Positions 21,015-33,169 of a DNA stretch of 64,000 nt are shown piece by piece. The DNA is taken from the NCBI GenBank assembly GCA_033065855.1, contig JAVXUO010000518.1, positions 1-64,000 on the forward strand. The letters run 5' to 3'. Source of the DNA: Escallonia rubra (Eukaryota; Streptophyta; Magnoliopsida; Escalloniales; Escalloniaceae). Made by a program: the position numbers and the translations under genes. The stretch's first letter is position 1. Every line of letters begins with the position of its first letter. The notes below the pieces were generated by a model that saw nothing but the letters and a program-made list of their open reading frames with translations, ran no database searches and was not told the origin of the DNA.

Positions 21015-22046
21015 CAGAGGCGGAGCTCCTGCCTGACCGGGGGGGGCCACGGCACCCCCCAACTTTTTGGAAAATTATTATTTTTAGTTATTTTAATTAG
21101 ATACTCATATTTTACGTATTTACAAAAATGCCATTATATCGTAACTAATTGATTAGGGTTTCTTTTTGTTGTATTCTTTACGCTTTGAGTCACCGGCCGT
21201 CATAATCTTTTCGTTCTCATTCTTCATTCTTCCAAATCCTAAATTTCAAATCTCCGAATTACGAAAAAATACGAATTGATCGAGGTGAGTTCTTTTGTTT
21301 TAAGTTTAATTCTTGAAGTATTAACAAATTCAATAGTTACGCTACTTATCGTATTAATGTATTCAATTGTTACGCTATTATAATAGTTACGCTATTCATT
21401 AGTTTAATTTTTATAGTATTAACGTATTCAAAATTTAAGATGTGATGATCTTTGCATGCTTGTTGACAAGTTTTATCCTGAAGACTTTACTGAGCAAGAA
21501 AAACTGCACTTGAAGATGGAGTTACAACATTATAAGCTCGATGTTACTCAACATCCCGATTTTTGTCATTTGTCAACTATATCTGAGCTTTCTCCATGGC
21601 TTGTGAAGACCAGGAAATCAATGATCTATCCACTTATTAGTAGGTTGATCAGGCTTGTACTTACTCTTCCGGTATCTACTGCAACTACTGAACGAGCATT
21701 TTCGGCTATGAAGATGGTCAAAACTCAACTCCGAAATAAGATGCATGATGATTTTCTCACAGATTCTTTGATTGTGCACATTGAGAAAGATATTGTGGAA
21801 ACGTTTACTATAGACTCGATCATTGATGATTTTCGTGACTATAAAGAACGCTGAGTTCTGCTTTAACCATCAATGTATAGAGTTATTTTTCTTGTTTTGT
21901 GAAACCTTGATGAACTACATTTAATCTTAGTGTTTTTTTTATTTTTCATGGTTTATGTAAACTCGAACCTTCTTCATTCATTTAGTTAGTCATCAAATTT
22001 TTTGTCTTTTTGGCCCCCCCGGTTAGACTTTCTGGATCCGCCCCTG
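21015..22046 (+). mobile_element. hAT transposon, internally deleted, nested
   Basis: The element is bounded by CAGAGGCGGA... and ...GGATCCGCCCCTG (inverted CAGGGGCGGATCC) and flanked by a perfect 8-bp target duplication TGTGTACG (21,007-21,014 and 22,047-22,054), the hAT hallmark. At 21,456-21,854 it keeps the 3' end of a transposase gene encoding the hAT C-terminal dimerisation region (PVSTATTERAFSAMKMVKT...). The N-terminal zinc finger and the catalytic core are missing, so it cannot move on its own. Its ends resemble those of the element at 36,566. Confidence 0.92.
21456..21854 (+). pseudogene. hAT transposase C-terminal remnant
   Basis: An open frame of 132 codons encoding the dimerisation region of TTF-type or zinc-finger-MYM-like hAT transposases. 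The recognisable core is LVLTLPVSTATTERAFSAMK, followed by LRNKMHDDFLTDSLIVHIEKD. A complete transposase of this type is usually 600-800 aa, so only the end remains. The start is arbitrary. Confidence 0.85.
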
Positions 22047-22307
22047 TGTGTACGGTATTTTTTTTTTCTCTCCTTCCGTTTTCCTTTCTGTTATCTCTGC
22101 AGCCGTCACCATTTTGCTGCCCCATTTTGCGTGCCTTTCAATTTACTTAGTACTGCATCATCACGGCTGGCGTGATGCAGTGATGCTTCTACTCTCCCAA
22201 ATTCATAACCACATCAAAACTCAAGGAATAATCATTATTTTTCTTTCTTTCCACCGCCACGTGTCTTCACGTCAAGTGTATTAAGTCAAAATTTCGGTAC
22301 TTACAAT

Positions 22308-23195
22308 TAGACCTGGCAAACGGGTCTACCCGCGCGGGTACGGGTAATATCCGGCCGGATCCGGGTAAAACCGGGTCGGGTAATTTATACCCGGGTTTTC
22401 CCGGGTACGAATATATGAGATCCGTACCCTACCCTGGCGGGTAGGGTATTACCCGCGGGTCTTGACAAATTTTTTTTTTTTTTTTTTAATTCAAAACAGA
22501 TTTTCCTCATCCAGGCCAACCTTCTAGCAGGTGGAGTTCAGTCAAGCCACGGCCAACCAATCCAGGCCAATCAAATCCCAAGACATGCGATTATAACTTT
22601 AACTTATAAGTTATAACTAATGGAGGTCAGTCAAGCCACCCAAACAATCCCAGCCGAAATTCCCTTGAAACTTGAAAGGTTGAAGATCTGAGGGCTCTGT
22701 CGCCGGAGTGCTATGTTGCCGGAGGGCTTCGTCGCAGACTCGAAGGAGTGCTATGTCGCCGGAGGGCTCCGTCGCAGGAGTGCTATGTCGCCGGAGGGCT
22801 CTGGCAGGAGTGCTATGTCGCCGGAGGGCTCCGTCGCAGGAGTGCTATGTCGCCGGAGGGCTCCGTCGCCGGTAGATTGTTGCCGTCTTGGCTTGCGACG
22901 GTGTGAGAAGTGAGAAGTGAGAAGTGGGTCTCTATCGTCTATGTGAGAGTGAGAGAAATGACTAAATGAGAAACGAATGTAGTGAAATTAGGGCACATTC
23001 CAATTTTCCAATTTATAGTTCAAAAAATCGGGTAAATTCGGGTTACGGAAATCCGAACCGAACCGACCCGGATTTTACCGGTCGGTTCGGGTCCGGGTCC
23101 AATTTCAGCGGGTAGTAAAAATGGCTACCCGTACCCGGGATTTTGGACCGGATACGGGTCGGGTAACGGGTACGGTTCCCTTTTTGCCAGGTCTA
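22308..23195. mobile_element. Non-autonomous hAT element with GC-rich internal repeats
   Basis: Terminal inverted repeats TAGACCTGGCAAA ... TTTGCCAGGTCTA (perfect over 13 bp), flanked by the 8-bp target duplication CTTACAAT (22,300-22,307 and 23,196-23,203). Next to both ends are CCCG/CGGG-rich sub-terminal stretches typical of TAG.CCTGGCAA-type plant hAT elements. The interior (22,700-22,870) holds a tandem array of units of about 36 bp built on GGAGTGCTATGTCGCCGGAG. No transposase. The clean ends suggest a fairly recent insertion. Confidence 0.92.
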
Positions 23196-24093
23196 CTTAC
23201 AATTACGATACGATACTCTACTTGAATTGTGTACAAATTTATGTCTATACTTTTGTCATGTAACTCGAAGTAACTTATGAAGTGACACATAGCGTGGGTA
23301 TTAAACCACTAAGTGTATCCGACTATAAGTTAGCATCGTCTTGGCAACTTTTGATGTCTCACCTAATTTTTTTTATTTATATGTGTAATTTATTCTGTGA
23401 GCCATGTCACAGTGTATGTAACTTTTATGTTTCTGACTTACCCACGTGAATTGGAACGTGGACTAGCTCAGTTAGATGAGTTAGAGATCACGATCTTATT
23501 TTCAGAACCTGGTTCCACGAGTCAGTAATGACACGTGTGACCTTATTCTGAATGTCTCTTTAGTGTCTGTCTCTGTACAAGAATACATTTTCAAATTATG
23601 ACTTTGTACAAAACATATTTTGTATTTTGAAAATTCTGATTCGTATATGTTATGTTAAAATTATGTACGTCCGAGATCTTATTTTCTCAGATATCTTCGT
23701 ATCCTTTTTTGATTGGTCCGTTGAGCGACCTTACTGGGCATTTGGCTCACTCCCTTATTATTTTACCTTCAGGTGATCAATAGAAGGGATTGGATTACGG
23801 GTCTAGAAACGTGACTGAAAGCTAGCGGTTTTTATCTCAGAGTCAGTATTAGTATCTTTAGATGTAATAATTAAGACAAACTGAATTTGTCAAGATTTTA
23901 TTTTGGAATTCCGTGTCAGAGTAATTTGGATTATATAAATGCTTTAGGCCGCTATGACATTTATTGATGTATCTTTGTGATTAATTCATACATGCTCTGA
24001 ATGACCACTTGAGGAGACTTTTTGATATTTTAAAGTTTTTCGACTTTGTTTATTCGATATTAACGCTCCGAAAATTCGAGACGTTACAGCTCT

Positions 24094-24938
24094 CAAAACC
24101 TCTTTGATGGCGATTGTCAGGGGGTAGGTGAGGAAGTCACAAAGAGCCATTGTAGCACGCGGGGCGGTGGGCTAGTAGAACACCACAAGACTCCTTAGTC
24201 GTGGCATGTCATGTTCTCATTATGTGGCCGTCTAGTGCAGGGGTGTGTATGGGGATGTAGTCGTTGGATCACACAACAGGCCCGACATGTAGTGCCAAAG
24301 CCTGATGCACTAGGTTTTGTATGGACCCTAACATCGCCCTGACACTGGAGCGATCAAATGGGAAATAGGCCCAAGGAAAGTCCCTCTTGTATTGAGGGTT
24401 CCATACATGACCGCTGACACGGCCAAGTATTTTATCACCATACCTCAAATCAATCTGCCGGCCATATGTCTTGATCTCATATTGTTGATCAGGTATATCA
24501 GACGTAGCTGAAGTTTATGACGCGGCCATTAAAGAAAGGTGCTTCCCCGAAATTCTTCCCCAGAAACCGATTCAGGAAAAGGCCGACGCATTCTCCGAGA
24601 ATCTTGGAGTCAATCGGACTACCGCCGTGGGCAAAATTCGGGATGGGCTCCACTACTTGTCTTATGTTGTCCTATGAACATCAATGCCTGCTGCTTGAAA
24701 GTTGACAAATTAATCGCATTTCTTAATCCTCTCTGTAAATAGTTGAACGTTCAAAGGGGCATGACACCTCTGATTGTCGAAATGAAGTTCCGTAATGCAC
24801 ATGTATACAATTCCAAGTTGTTTTTGAAAGGGAAAAATAGACATGGCACTGAAATTGAAAACGTTTTGTGCATTATTACGTTTTACCAACTCTTTAATTA
24901 TATAGTCTATAGATAATGCACTTGTCGTTACGTATGAA
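24094..24938 (+). pseudogene. Orphan copy of FAM114-like intron 8 and last exon
   Basis: This matches 11,818-12,930, with part of the intron missing. The copied exon is at 24,493-24,698 after a preserved AG acceptor. It carries small indels (around ATTAAAGAAAGGTGCTTCC) and a TCA-to-TGA change before the normal stop. No upstream exons are present, so it cannot make the FAM114-like protein. It could still act as a cryptic 3' exon for read-through transcripts. Confidence 0.88.
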
Positions 24939-27900
24939 CTAACCCAGTAACCCGAATCAAACTCGAACCGATTTATAAAATATAGTATATTATAAGGTTT
25001 TAAAAAATGTATTAATATGTACCATATATCATGAGATTAAAAAGACATTAACAGTATTAAAAAATATTTTATTTGGCTATAAAGTATAATCTTAGTACCT
25101 AATTTAATCATGACTAACTTAAGTAAAATATGAAACGATGAACTCACTTGCATTACTCCTAGCTTTCGATTATTAAATAGCACAATTTGTTTGGTTAGAC
25201 TGCACGCAATAACTATGAGATATTTGCATATACATGTTTATTCACCTGTAATTTCGTTATATTGTAAGTTGAAAAACAAAGAATAAATAGTGATACAGTG
25301 GAACCGTAAGATACTTGTCTTCTTTAAGATATTGTTTTAAGTTGTCAAGTAATAATTCAAATGAATATTGGCTTAGCACTTAGAGTGTGTTTGGATGAGA
25401 TAATTGAACTGAAGATTTCACTTTTTCAGGAGATTTGAAAATACATGACACAAAATATTTTGTTTGGATTATGGTGAGATGAATTTACTAAATTCTAGGA
25501 GGGATTTGAAAAGGGGATTTAGTGTGCTAAAATCCCATATACAAATAACTAGTTATTTGGCAAATCCTTTCCACAAATGTAGGGATAAAATGACACTTTT
25601 TTGTCTCCGTGATTTTAGCTATCTTCTCCTATAAAAAAAAGGAAACTCTCTCTTATTAGTTTGTATCATACACCATCAAATTATGTGGGTCCAATTTTTC
25701 AGATATAAATCCACGCATAAAATAACCGCTTCTACAAAACCACCCAAATACTAAATTTGTAAATCCATAAATTTGTAAATCAACGAGTTTTAAAATGAAT
25801 GGATTTTGAAATTTAAGGTATTTTGAAATCATTCATCCAAACACATTCTTAGGGTAGTAGAATAGTCATATTAGTGTCATACAGAGGTAAATAGCGAATA
25901 CAATTGTAGTTGTAATTAAAATATGGTGATGCTATCATGTATCCTTTTTAAATTGTAAATGTTACATACGGATTTAGTTTTTTAACTTCACTTTAATAAT
26001 AGCACTTACGTATAAACCTTATCACTTTCAAATAAGTTATTATTTTTTGCAAAATTGTTTTTAACAAAACAACCACATAACACCCAATGTTGTCAAGCAC
26101 AAAGTTTTATTTAATTCTTGTAAGATGCTAGTAATGAGAATATTCAATTGACAAACATGACATGTCCTTATTTCAGAGTGTTAGAATTATTTTTTACATC
26201 TTTTATGACAGTTATTTGCCGTCAAGTTATAGTTTCTATATTTACTATATGCATCCAATGATATTTTCTCATAAAGTACACTTGTTTTATCACAATATAC
26301 TAAAACATTTATATACCAAATTTCGTCAGGTTATACATATAGCTATAATGAGGTTGTAAAAGATAACAAATATCATTATATTAGGCTAATAGTATGAAGC
26401 GAGCAATAATTGACCATTTACTATTGAACTCGCACAATAGTCACCACTCATCAATCCATCACAATCAGAGTTAAGTTTTAATGCGTATAACTTGTCTAAA
26501 ATTTACAATTAGTTTTATTCTTCATAAAAATTTAATTAAGTATAACTGAAAAAAATATTTTTATTGATCGTAAGGGCCCTATATGAAAACGAATTCGTAA
26601 ATCATTAGTTTTGTAGATTTAGACCGATTTATTTTTACATCTTAGACATTTAAATGTTCTCAAAATATAGTAATTAAGAATTAATTATTTGATTTAATTG
26701 TTCCCTATTTTTCTCTTTAATGCTTATGTCATTTGTTTTCAAAATCTCATATATACGATATAGCCACTTGTTGATCGTGCGGTCATATCAAAGCAAAAAA
26801 GATATTCTTTTAATTGATTATTGATCTAATACATTATGTTAATAAATTTTAAAATCTTTGCAGTGATTATCTTTGTGTGTATGTGTGGCTTTGTTAAATT
26901 ATAATAAACTTAAATTAACTGTAACATAATTTTTTCTACTAAATATCATATGTTAACTTTGTTTTCTAGATGTTTTCTAGATACATGATTTTCTATTTTT
27001 CGTATGAGAGAGTTCGTTTTAAGGACAGGATTGTCAAAATTAAATCCTAATAAATTAGTACATTTAGAGTTTTGAAATTAATTTTCACATTATATAAGGC
27101 TTCTTAATATAGCCCTCATATAGTTTTTGCAAAATTATAGAGACTTAAAAACAATAACATTTGCATACCTTTAGGCTTTAGAGACATTAACATGTTTAGT
27201 ATATAGCTTTAAATCATTTTCAACTATTAGATTTACGAATAAGTTTTATGATAACTATAATTTTAATTAACAATACATGTACAATATTTTGTTAGTTGTG
27301 TGGTCCCACCCAAAAACTACAGTCAATTTTTTTTATTTTATCAAAAGATTCTAAAAGCTGTATATTATATTGATAACCTTTACATCCATTACGATAAGCA
27401 TGTAGTAAAATAACATAAATATGAATCAAATGTTACATTATTTTTATAGTTTCAATCATAAATATAACATCATTATTCTCTCTCTTAATATTATTTCTAT
27501 GTTTTAGATATATGAATTTTATATTTATATTAGATAATGGTTTTAAAGATATAGTAGTTAAAGTTAAATCATAATATGTTAGTTCATCAATTCTTTATAG
27601 TTTCAGAATGCCTAGAATTAGTTTTTCAATTATATAAAGCTTATTGATATGGAAACTAACTTATCAAGAAATAAGGACCTCATTCAAGATAATATTTGAA
27701 ACATTTAGAGACATTTATAATTTTATTTCACGTTAAAAATATAATGTGATGACATATCACATTGTTTCATCTTAAAGGTTTTAAATATTCTCAAATATAG
27801 TAATTTAGAATAATTTGATTTAATTGCACCTTTTTTCGTCTAATACGTATGTGATTTCTTTTCAAAATTTTATTTATGCTTATAGAGCTACTTTGTTGAT

Positions 27901-30900
27901 CATGCAGTTTTATCAAACCAAAAAATTGTCATATAATTTGATTAATGATTTTATATATTATATAGATAAATTTTTGCAATGATTATGTTATGTGTAAATA
28001 TATATGCATTTAGTAAATTATAATAAATTTAAATTAACTGTAACATAAATTTTCATTCTAAATATCATATGTTATTTTATTTTCTAGACACACGATTTAT
28101 TGTCTTCGTATGAGAGAGTTAGTCTTAAGAACATGATAGTCAAAATCAAATACAAAAAAATCAGCATATTTAGAGTTTTAGAAGTGAAATTAAATAAAAT
28201 TAAAAATAGGGACCACAACCAAAATAATATTTGCATACCTTTAGATACACACTGACATGTTCATTTTATAGGTTGAAATCTTTTTCAACTATCAGATTTA
28301 AGAATGAGCTTTGCCATTATTGCGATTTTAGTTAATAATAATTACACAGTCAATTGTTAGTCCCGTGGTCTTACCCAAAACAAATTACGCCTTGTACCAA
28401 AAATATTCTAAAAGTTATACATTATATTGATAAATCTTTATATCAATCATAGTAAACATATATTATGGTTAGTATATATTAAAATACAATGAATATGAAC
28501 CAATTGTTGCATTATTTTTTTTATTTCAATCTCAATTGTAACATCATTTTCTTCTACCTTCTAAGTCTAATATGTTATTATCATTTTGTAGACATATGGA
28601 TTTTTATATTCACATTAGAGAGTGATTTTAATGATGTAATAGTTAAAATTAAGTCATAATAAGTTAGTTCATTAATTAGTTAAAGTTTTAGAATGCTTAG
28701 AATTAGTTTTTCAAATATATAAAGTTTACTGATATTAAAGTTAACTTATAAAGAAATAATGACCCTATTCAAGATAATATTTGAGATCTTTAGAGATAGT
28801 TATAATGTTTATAATTTTATTTCACCTTGCCAATATAATCTGATGATATTTCATATTTTTGCATCTTAAAGGTTTGAAATGTTCTCAAATATAGTAATGA
28901 AGAATAATTTGATTTAATTGCACCCTTTTTTTCCTAATACGTAGGTGATTTCTTTTCAAAATTTCATTACACTTATGTAACAACTTTGTTGATCATGCTG
29001 TCTTATCAAAGTAAAAAATTATTCTATAATTTGATTATTAATTTTATATATTATATAGATATTTTCTTTCAATGATTATGTTATGTGCAAATGCATAATC
29101 AATCATAATAAAATTAATTTACTGAAACATTAATTTTTATTCTAAATCTCATATGTTATATTTATTTTCTAGATACATGACTTTTTATCTTCGTATTAGA
29201 AAGTTAGTTTCAAAAACATGATAGTCAACTTCAAATCCTAAAAAATTAGTATAATTAGATTTTTAGAAGACAAATTAAATAAACTTAAAAATAGGGATCA
29301 CATCCAAAATATTATTTGCATACCTTTATGTATACTTATATGTTTAGTATATAGCTTTAAATCTTTTTCAACTATCACATTTACGAATAAGTTTTTACCA
29401 TCATTGTGATTTTAAGTAATAACAATTATACAATCATTTGTTGGTCGTATGATCTCATAAAAAAAAATAATGTCAAATTTTTTATTATACTAAAAGAATT
29501 CTAAAGATGAATCAATTGTTACATCAATAAAATAAAATAAAATAAAAAATGAATTATTTATTACATCATTTTTATTGTTTCAATCTCATTCATAACATTA
29601 TTTGTTTTCTTTCTAAATCTAATATTTTATTTTCATTTTTTAGATATATGAATTTGTATATTCATACCAGAAAGTGATTCTAAGGATACAATAGTTAAAA
29701 TTAAATCCAAATAAGTTACTTCATTAATTAGTTAGAGTTCAGAATGTTTAGAATTTATTTTTCAACTATATAAGGCTTACTAATATGAAAATTAGATTAT
29801 AAATAAATAAAGATCCTATTCAAGATAATATTATTTTTATTTTTTAGATAAATGAATTTTTATACTCAGATTGGAGAGTGATTTTGAGGATACAATACTC
29901 AAAATTAAGTCATAATAAGTTAATCAATTAATTAGTTAGAGTCTTAGAATGTTTAAAATTATTTTTTCAATTATATAAGACTTATTAATATAGAAATTAA
30001 CTTATCAAAAAATAAGGATCTCATCTAAGATAGTATTTCAGACATTTAGTGAAACTTATAAAATTAGTTAGAGTTTCATAATATTTATAATTAGTTTTTC
30101 AACTATATAAGGCTTACTATTATGAATATTTATATTCATATTGGAGAGTGATTTTAAGGATGCAATGATCAAAATTAAGTTCTAATAAGTTAATCCATTA
30201 ATTAATTAGAGTTTAAGAATGTTTAGAATTAATTTTTCAATTATATAAGGTATACTACTATAGAAATTAACTTATCAAGAAATAAAGGCCACATCCAAGA
30301 TAGTATTTCAGATCTTTAGTGATACTTATAAAATTAGTTAGAGTATTAGAATGTTTAAAATTAGTTTTTCAATTATATAAGGCTTACTAATATGAATATT
30401 AACTTATCAATAAATAAGGACCCATTCATGATAATATTCTTTTCGTTTTACAAATTTTTATATTTAAATTGAAGAGTAGTTTTGAGTATACAATACTCAA
30501 AATTAAGTCCTAATAAGTTAATCCATTAATTAGTTAAAATTTCAGAACATTTGGAATTACTTTTTCAATTATATAAGACTTACCAATAGAGAAATTAACT
30601 TACTAAGAAATAAGGATCTCATCCAAGATAGTATTTCAGACCTTTAGTGACACTTATAAAATTAGTTATAGTATTAAAAGGTTTAAAATTAGTTTTTCAA
30701 CTATATAAGGCTTACTAATATGAAATTTAACTTATCAATACATAAGAACCCCATTCAAGATAATATTATTTTTGTTTTTTAGTTATATGAATTTTTATAT
30801 TCATATTGGAGAGTGGTTCTGAGGATGTAATGATCAAAATTAAGTCCTAATAACTTAATCTATTAATTAGTTAGAGTTTCAGAATGTTTATAATTACTTT

Positions 30901-31437
30901 TTCAATTATATAAGGCTTAATAATAGAGAAATTAACTTACCAAGAAATAAAGATCTCTCCAAGATAGTATTTCAAACCTTTAGTGACACTTATAAAATTA
31001 GTTAAAGTACCAAAATGTTTAGAATTATTTTTTCAACTATATAAGGCTTACTTATATAGAAATGAAGTTATCAATAAATAAGGACCCATTCAAGATAATA
31101 TTATTTTCGTTTTTTTAGATATATGAATTTTTGTATTTATATTGAAGAGTGGTTTTGAGCATACAATACTCAAAATTAAGTCCTAATAGTTAATCAATTA
31201 ATTAGTTAGAATTTCATAACGTTCAAAATTACTTTTTCAATTATATATGGCTTACTAATAGAGAAATTAATATATCAAGAAATAAGGACTCCATCCAAGA
31301 TATTATTTCGGACCTTTAGTGACACTTATAATTCTATTTCACATTGAAAATATAATGTGATGATGTGTCAAGTGAAGAAACTATTTCTGCGATGATGTGA
31401 TGCGCAAAGAAGGTCTTACTTCGTTTATTATATATTA
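24939..31437. repeat. AT-rich 6.5-kb insertion made of degenerate tandem repeats
   Basis: It is absent from the matching point in unit A (after 12,930), so it is an insertion. From about 26,640 it is a decayed tandem array with a period near 1.1 kb: the TTCTCAAA(A)TATAGTAAT... block recurs at about 26,650, 27,790 and 28,880. From 29,850 to 31,330 shorter units of about 285-335 bp repeat TTAGAATTAGTTTTTCAATT-like segments. No coding sequence. The right end reads ATATTATATAGA, so the other strand starts TCTATATAATATATAATAAA, like a Helitron 5' end. TGCGCAAAGAAGGTCTTACT at about 31,400 resembles a decayed Helitron 3' end. The left boundary lacks a clear terminus, so the class is uncertain. Confidence 0.6.
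25383..25848. mobile_element. PIF/Harbinger-type MITE (466 bp)
   Basis: Inverted ends GAGTGTGTTTGGATGA and TCATCCAAACACATTC (one mismatch in 16), flanked on both sides by TTA, the 3-bp target duplication typical of Tourist-like MITEs. The sub-terminal sequence is also roughly palindromic. No coding. It sits inside the 24,939-31,437 insertion. Confidence 0.85.
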
Positions 31438-31756
31438 TATAGATTGCCTTTTTTTCTTTTTCTCATTATACTTTTTTTATCTACCCAAAGGTAAATACTT
31501 TCACCTTTCTTCACATAGGAGAAAACACCATAGTACCAAAAAATTTGAGAAAATTGTAGATTATGTTTCTCTATTTGCTCACATAATTAGTGTTAGTTTA
31601 TTGATCCTTTGCAATTTATTATTCTATCTCTCTGATCATATATTTTTTTTGAACTGTTTTAAAAAAAATCATCACTTTTTAAATTAAAAAATTATTTTTT
31701 TAATATTTTTTAAAATTAAAATTTTCAAAGCGCGTAAGTCAAGGTAATATAAAATA

Positions 31757-32925
31757 GGGTAAATTACACAGGACACCTCTAAGGTTTATCTTAAACTACA
31801 TACGACACCTACTAAGTTATTTTATTACACTAAACTACACCTTTTTATTTTTCCGTTCAAAGAATTAACAGAAGTAAGAAAAATGACGGTAATATTCCTC
31901 GTAAAAATGTAAATTTACCCAACCACCACAGCCACCAATTCTCTACTACCAAATTTATTTTCACCACCCACCACTGAACAACATACTTCTCAGTTATGGC
32001 AAAATCGTGCATCATGTTCAGCAAGTGGGATTTCAACTTCGTCCGACTTTACCCTCTCAGGCAAAAACTTGAAGTATTTGAGGTAAGGCCTCTGCATGTC
32101 GTCGTAGCTCAGAGAAAAGAGTTCACTGGAAACTAGTCGAGCTTCGGGTGAGCGGTGATTGTTGAAATATGTGAATCAACGGTGATAACTATGTGAATCT
32201 TTGCCATTGGTAACTATGTGAATTAGCGGTGGTTATTGAAATAAACAAGGCCGGCGTTTGCCACTCTGATGCCGTGATTGTGATCAAAGATCCTAAACAG
32301 GCCAAGTGCATAGAAGAGGAGCAGCCTGTTATGCTGGAGTGGCCGTGTAACTCGCCGATCCAGATCCAGATCTAGATTTAGATCCAGATCCAGATCTAGA
32401 TAGATCCAGATCTAGATAGATCCAGATCCAGATCCAGATCCAGATCTAGATCTAGATCTAGATCTAGATCTAGATCCAGATTGATCCAATCGGGTTCTAT
32501 GGATCCTATTCTAATCGGAGTGGGTATGGGGTGGTTTATGGGTAGTAGGTGGCCGGAGAAGCGGGGATAACAGGCCCAACTGGCGACAAAGGGAGCTGAA
32601 GGGCGGTGGTTGATGTTGTAGACCGTGGGAGGGTAGGTTGGTTTTGGTGGGCGAGACACATTGGGTTTGTGTGTGTGTAAAAGGCATACAACAGCGGTGG
32701 CGGAGCGTCGGCGACTTTGGTAAGGAAGAAGAGGAAGATCTAAGGGTATTTTGGGAATATCATAACTTTTAAAATGTGCCCTAACTTTTTTTGACGGTTT
32801 CTTAACGGAAGTGAGTTTTATGTAGTATAATGACAAACCACAGATGATATAGTGTAATAAAATAACTTAGTAGGTGTCGTGTGTAGTTTATGGCAAATTT
32901 TAGGGGTGCCGTGTGTAATTTATCC
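31757..32925. mobile_element. Non-autonomous Mutator-like element (1,169 bp), possible Pack-MULE
   Basis: Ends GGGTAAATTACAC and GTGTAATTTATCC lie within longer inverted repeats of about 100 bp, flanked by a perfect 9-bp target duplication TATAAAATA (31,748-31,756 and 32,926-32,934). Both the long inverted repeats and the 9-bp duplication are Mutator hallmarks. There is no transposase. The interior includes stretches with less AT bias and open frames (minus strand about 31,985-32,135, with ...[18 protein letters not shown]...) that could be captured host exons; I do not recognise the source. A hexamer array fills 32,357-32,480. Confidence 0.9.
32357..32480. repeat. Hexanucleotide array GATCCA/GATCTA
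   Basis: About 20 copies of GATC(C/T)A with a few shortened units. Read on the minus strand they would encode alternating Leu-Asp. The array lies inside the Mutator-like element and is probably a replication-slippage product. Confidence 0.95.
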
Positions 32926-32938
32926 TATAAAATATATA

Positions 32939-32953
32939 CGGACGGAGGGAGTA
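32939..32953. repeat. Isolated MITE-like end motif
   Basis: ACGGACGGAGGGAGTA reads CTCCCTCCGTCC on the other strand, which looks like the terminus of common plant Stowaway-type MITEs. No partner end is visible nearby, so it is a remnant or a coincidence. It lies just right of the Mutator-like element. Confidence 0.35.
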
Positions 32954-33016
32954 CGAATATGTGGGATGTTAGCTACGTGACGAATTCGTGCACTCCACCG
33001 AAGACAGTGGAGGCTT

Positions 33017-33023
33017 TATATAA
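33017..33023 (+). promoter_or_regulatory. TATA box candidate of ODD1' (not in ODD1)
   Basis: TATATAA lies 147 bp upstream of the ODD1' ATG, between two segments shared with unit A (a GTGCACT.CACCGA block on the left and TCATAATAATGTCAA on the right). At the matching place in unit A (about 13,490-13,500) the sequence is CGTTGTCTACTCATAATAATG and has no TATA motif. Confidence 0.5.
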
Positions 33024-33169
33024 TCATAATAATGTCAAGAATAAAATTTGGTTACTACCCTGATCGTAAGAATCTTCCTTCAATTACATATAAAGTCCCA
33101 CCAGCTTTTGTTGCGACCAATTATTTCCATCTGGTTGTCTGCCCCCCTCTCTGCCTCCATTATCAGCCA

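Larger units (their letters stand above)
20410..24088 (-). mobile_element. Fossil solo-LTR-like element hosting two nested hAT elements
   Basis: It starts TGTTAAACCCC and ends GACGTTACA, flanked on both sides by the 5-bp target duplication GCTCT (20,405-20,409 and 24,089-24,093). The empty site is visible in unit A at about 11,817. Read on the minus strand it begins TGTAACGTCTCGAATTTTCG, a start common among plant Ty3/Gypsy LTRs. Removing the two nested elements leaves about 1.7 kb, with no second LTR and no retroviral-type genes, so a solo LTR is the best reading. It is younger than the segmental duplication and older than its nested guests. Confidence 0.75.

Noticed and set aside
20731-21036. 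Frame of 101 codons at the left edge of the nested hAT element
   Set aside because: It crosses from LTR sequence into the hAT terminus and has no family match.
26460-31380. CRISPR-like or centromeric satellite reading of the repeats
   Set aside because: The repeats are long, diverged and not separated by unique spacers. The block is a single insertion within a duplicated gene region, not a satellite domain.
32396-32836. Minus-strand frame of 146 codons with a Leu-Asp repeat
   Set aside because: The repeat is simply the GATCCA/GATCTA hexamer array read in one frame. The rest lies in Mutator-like DNA.
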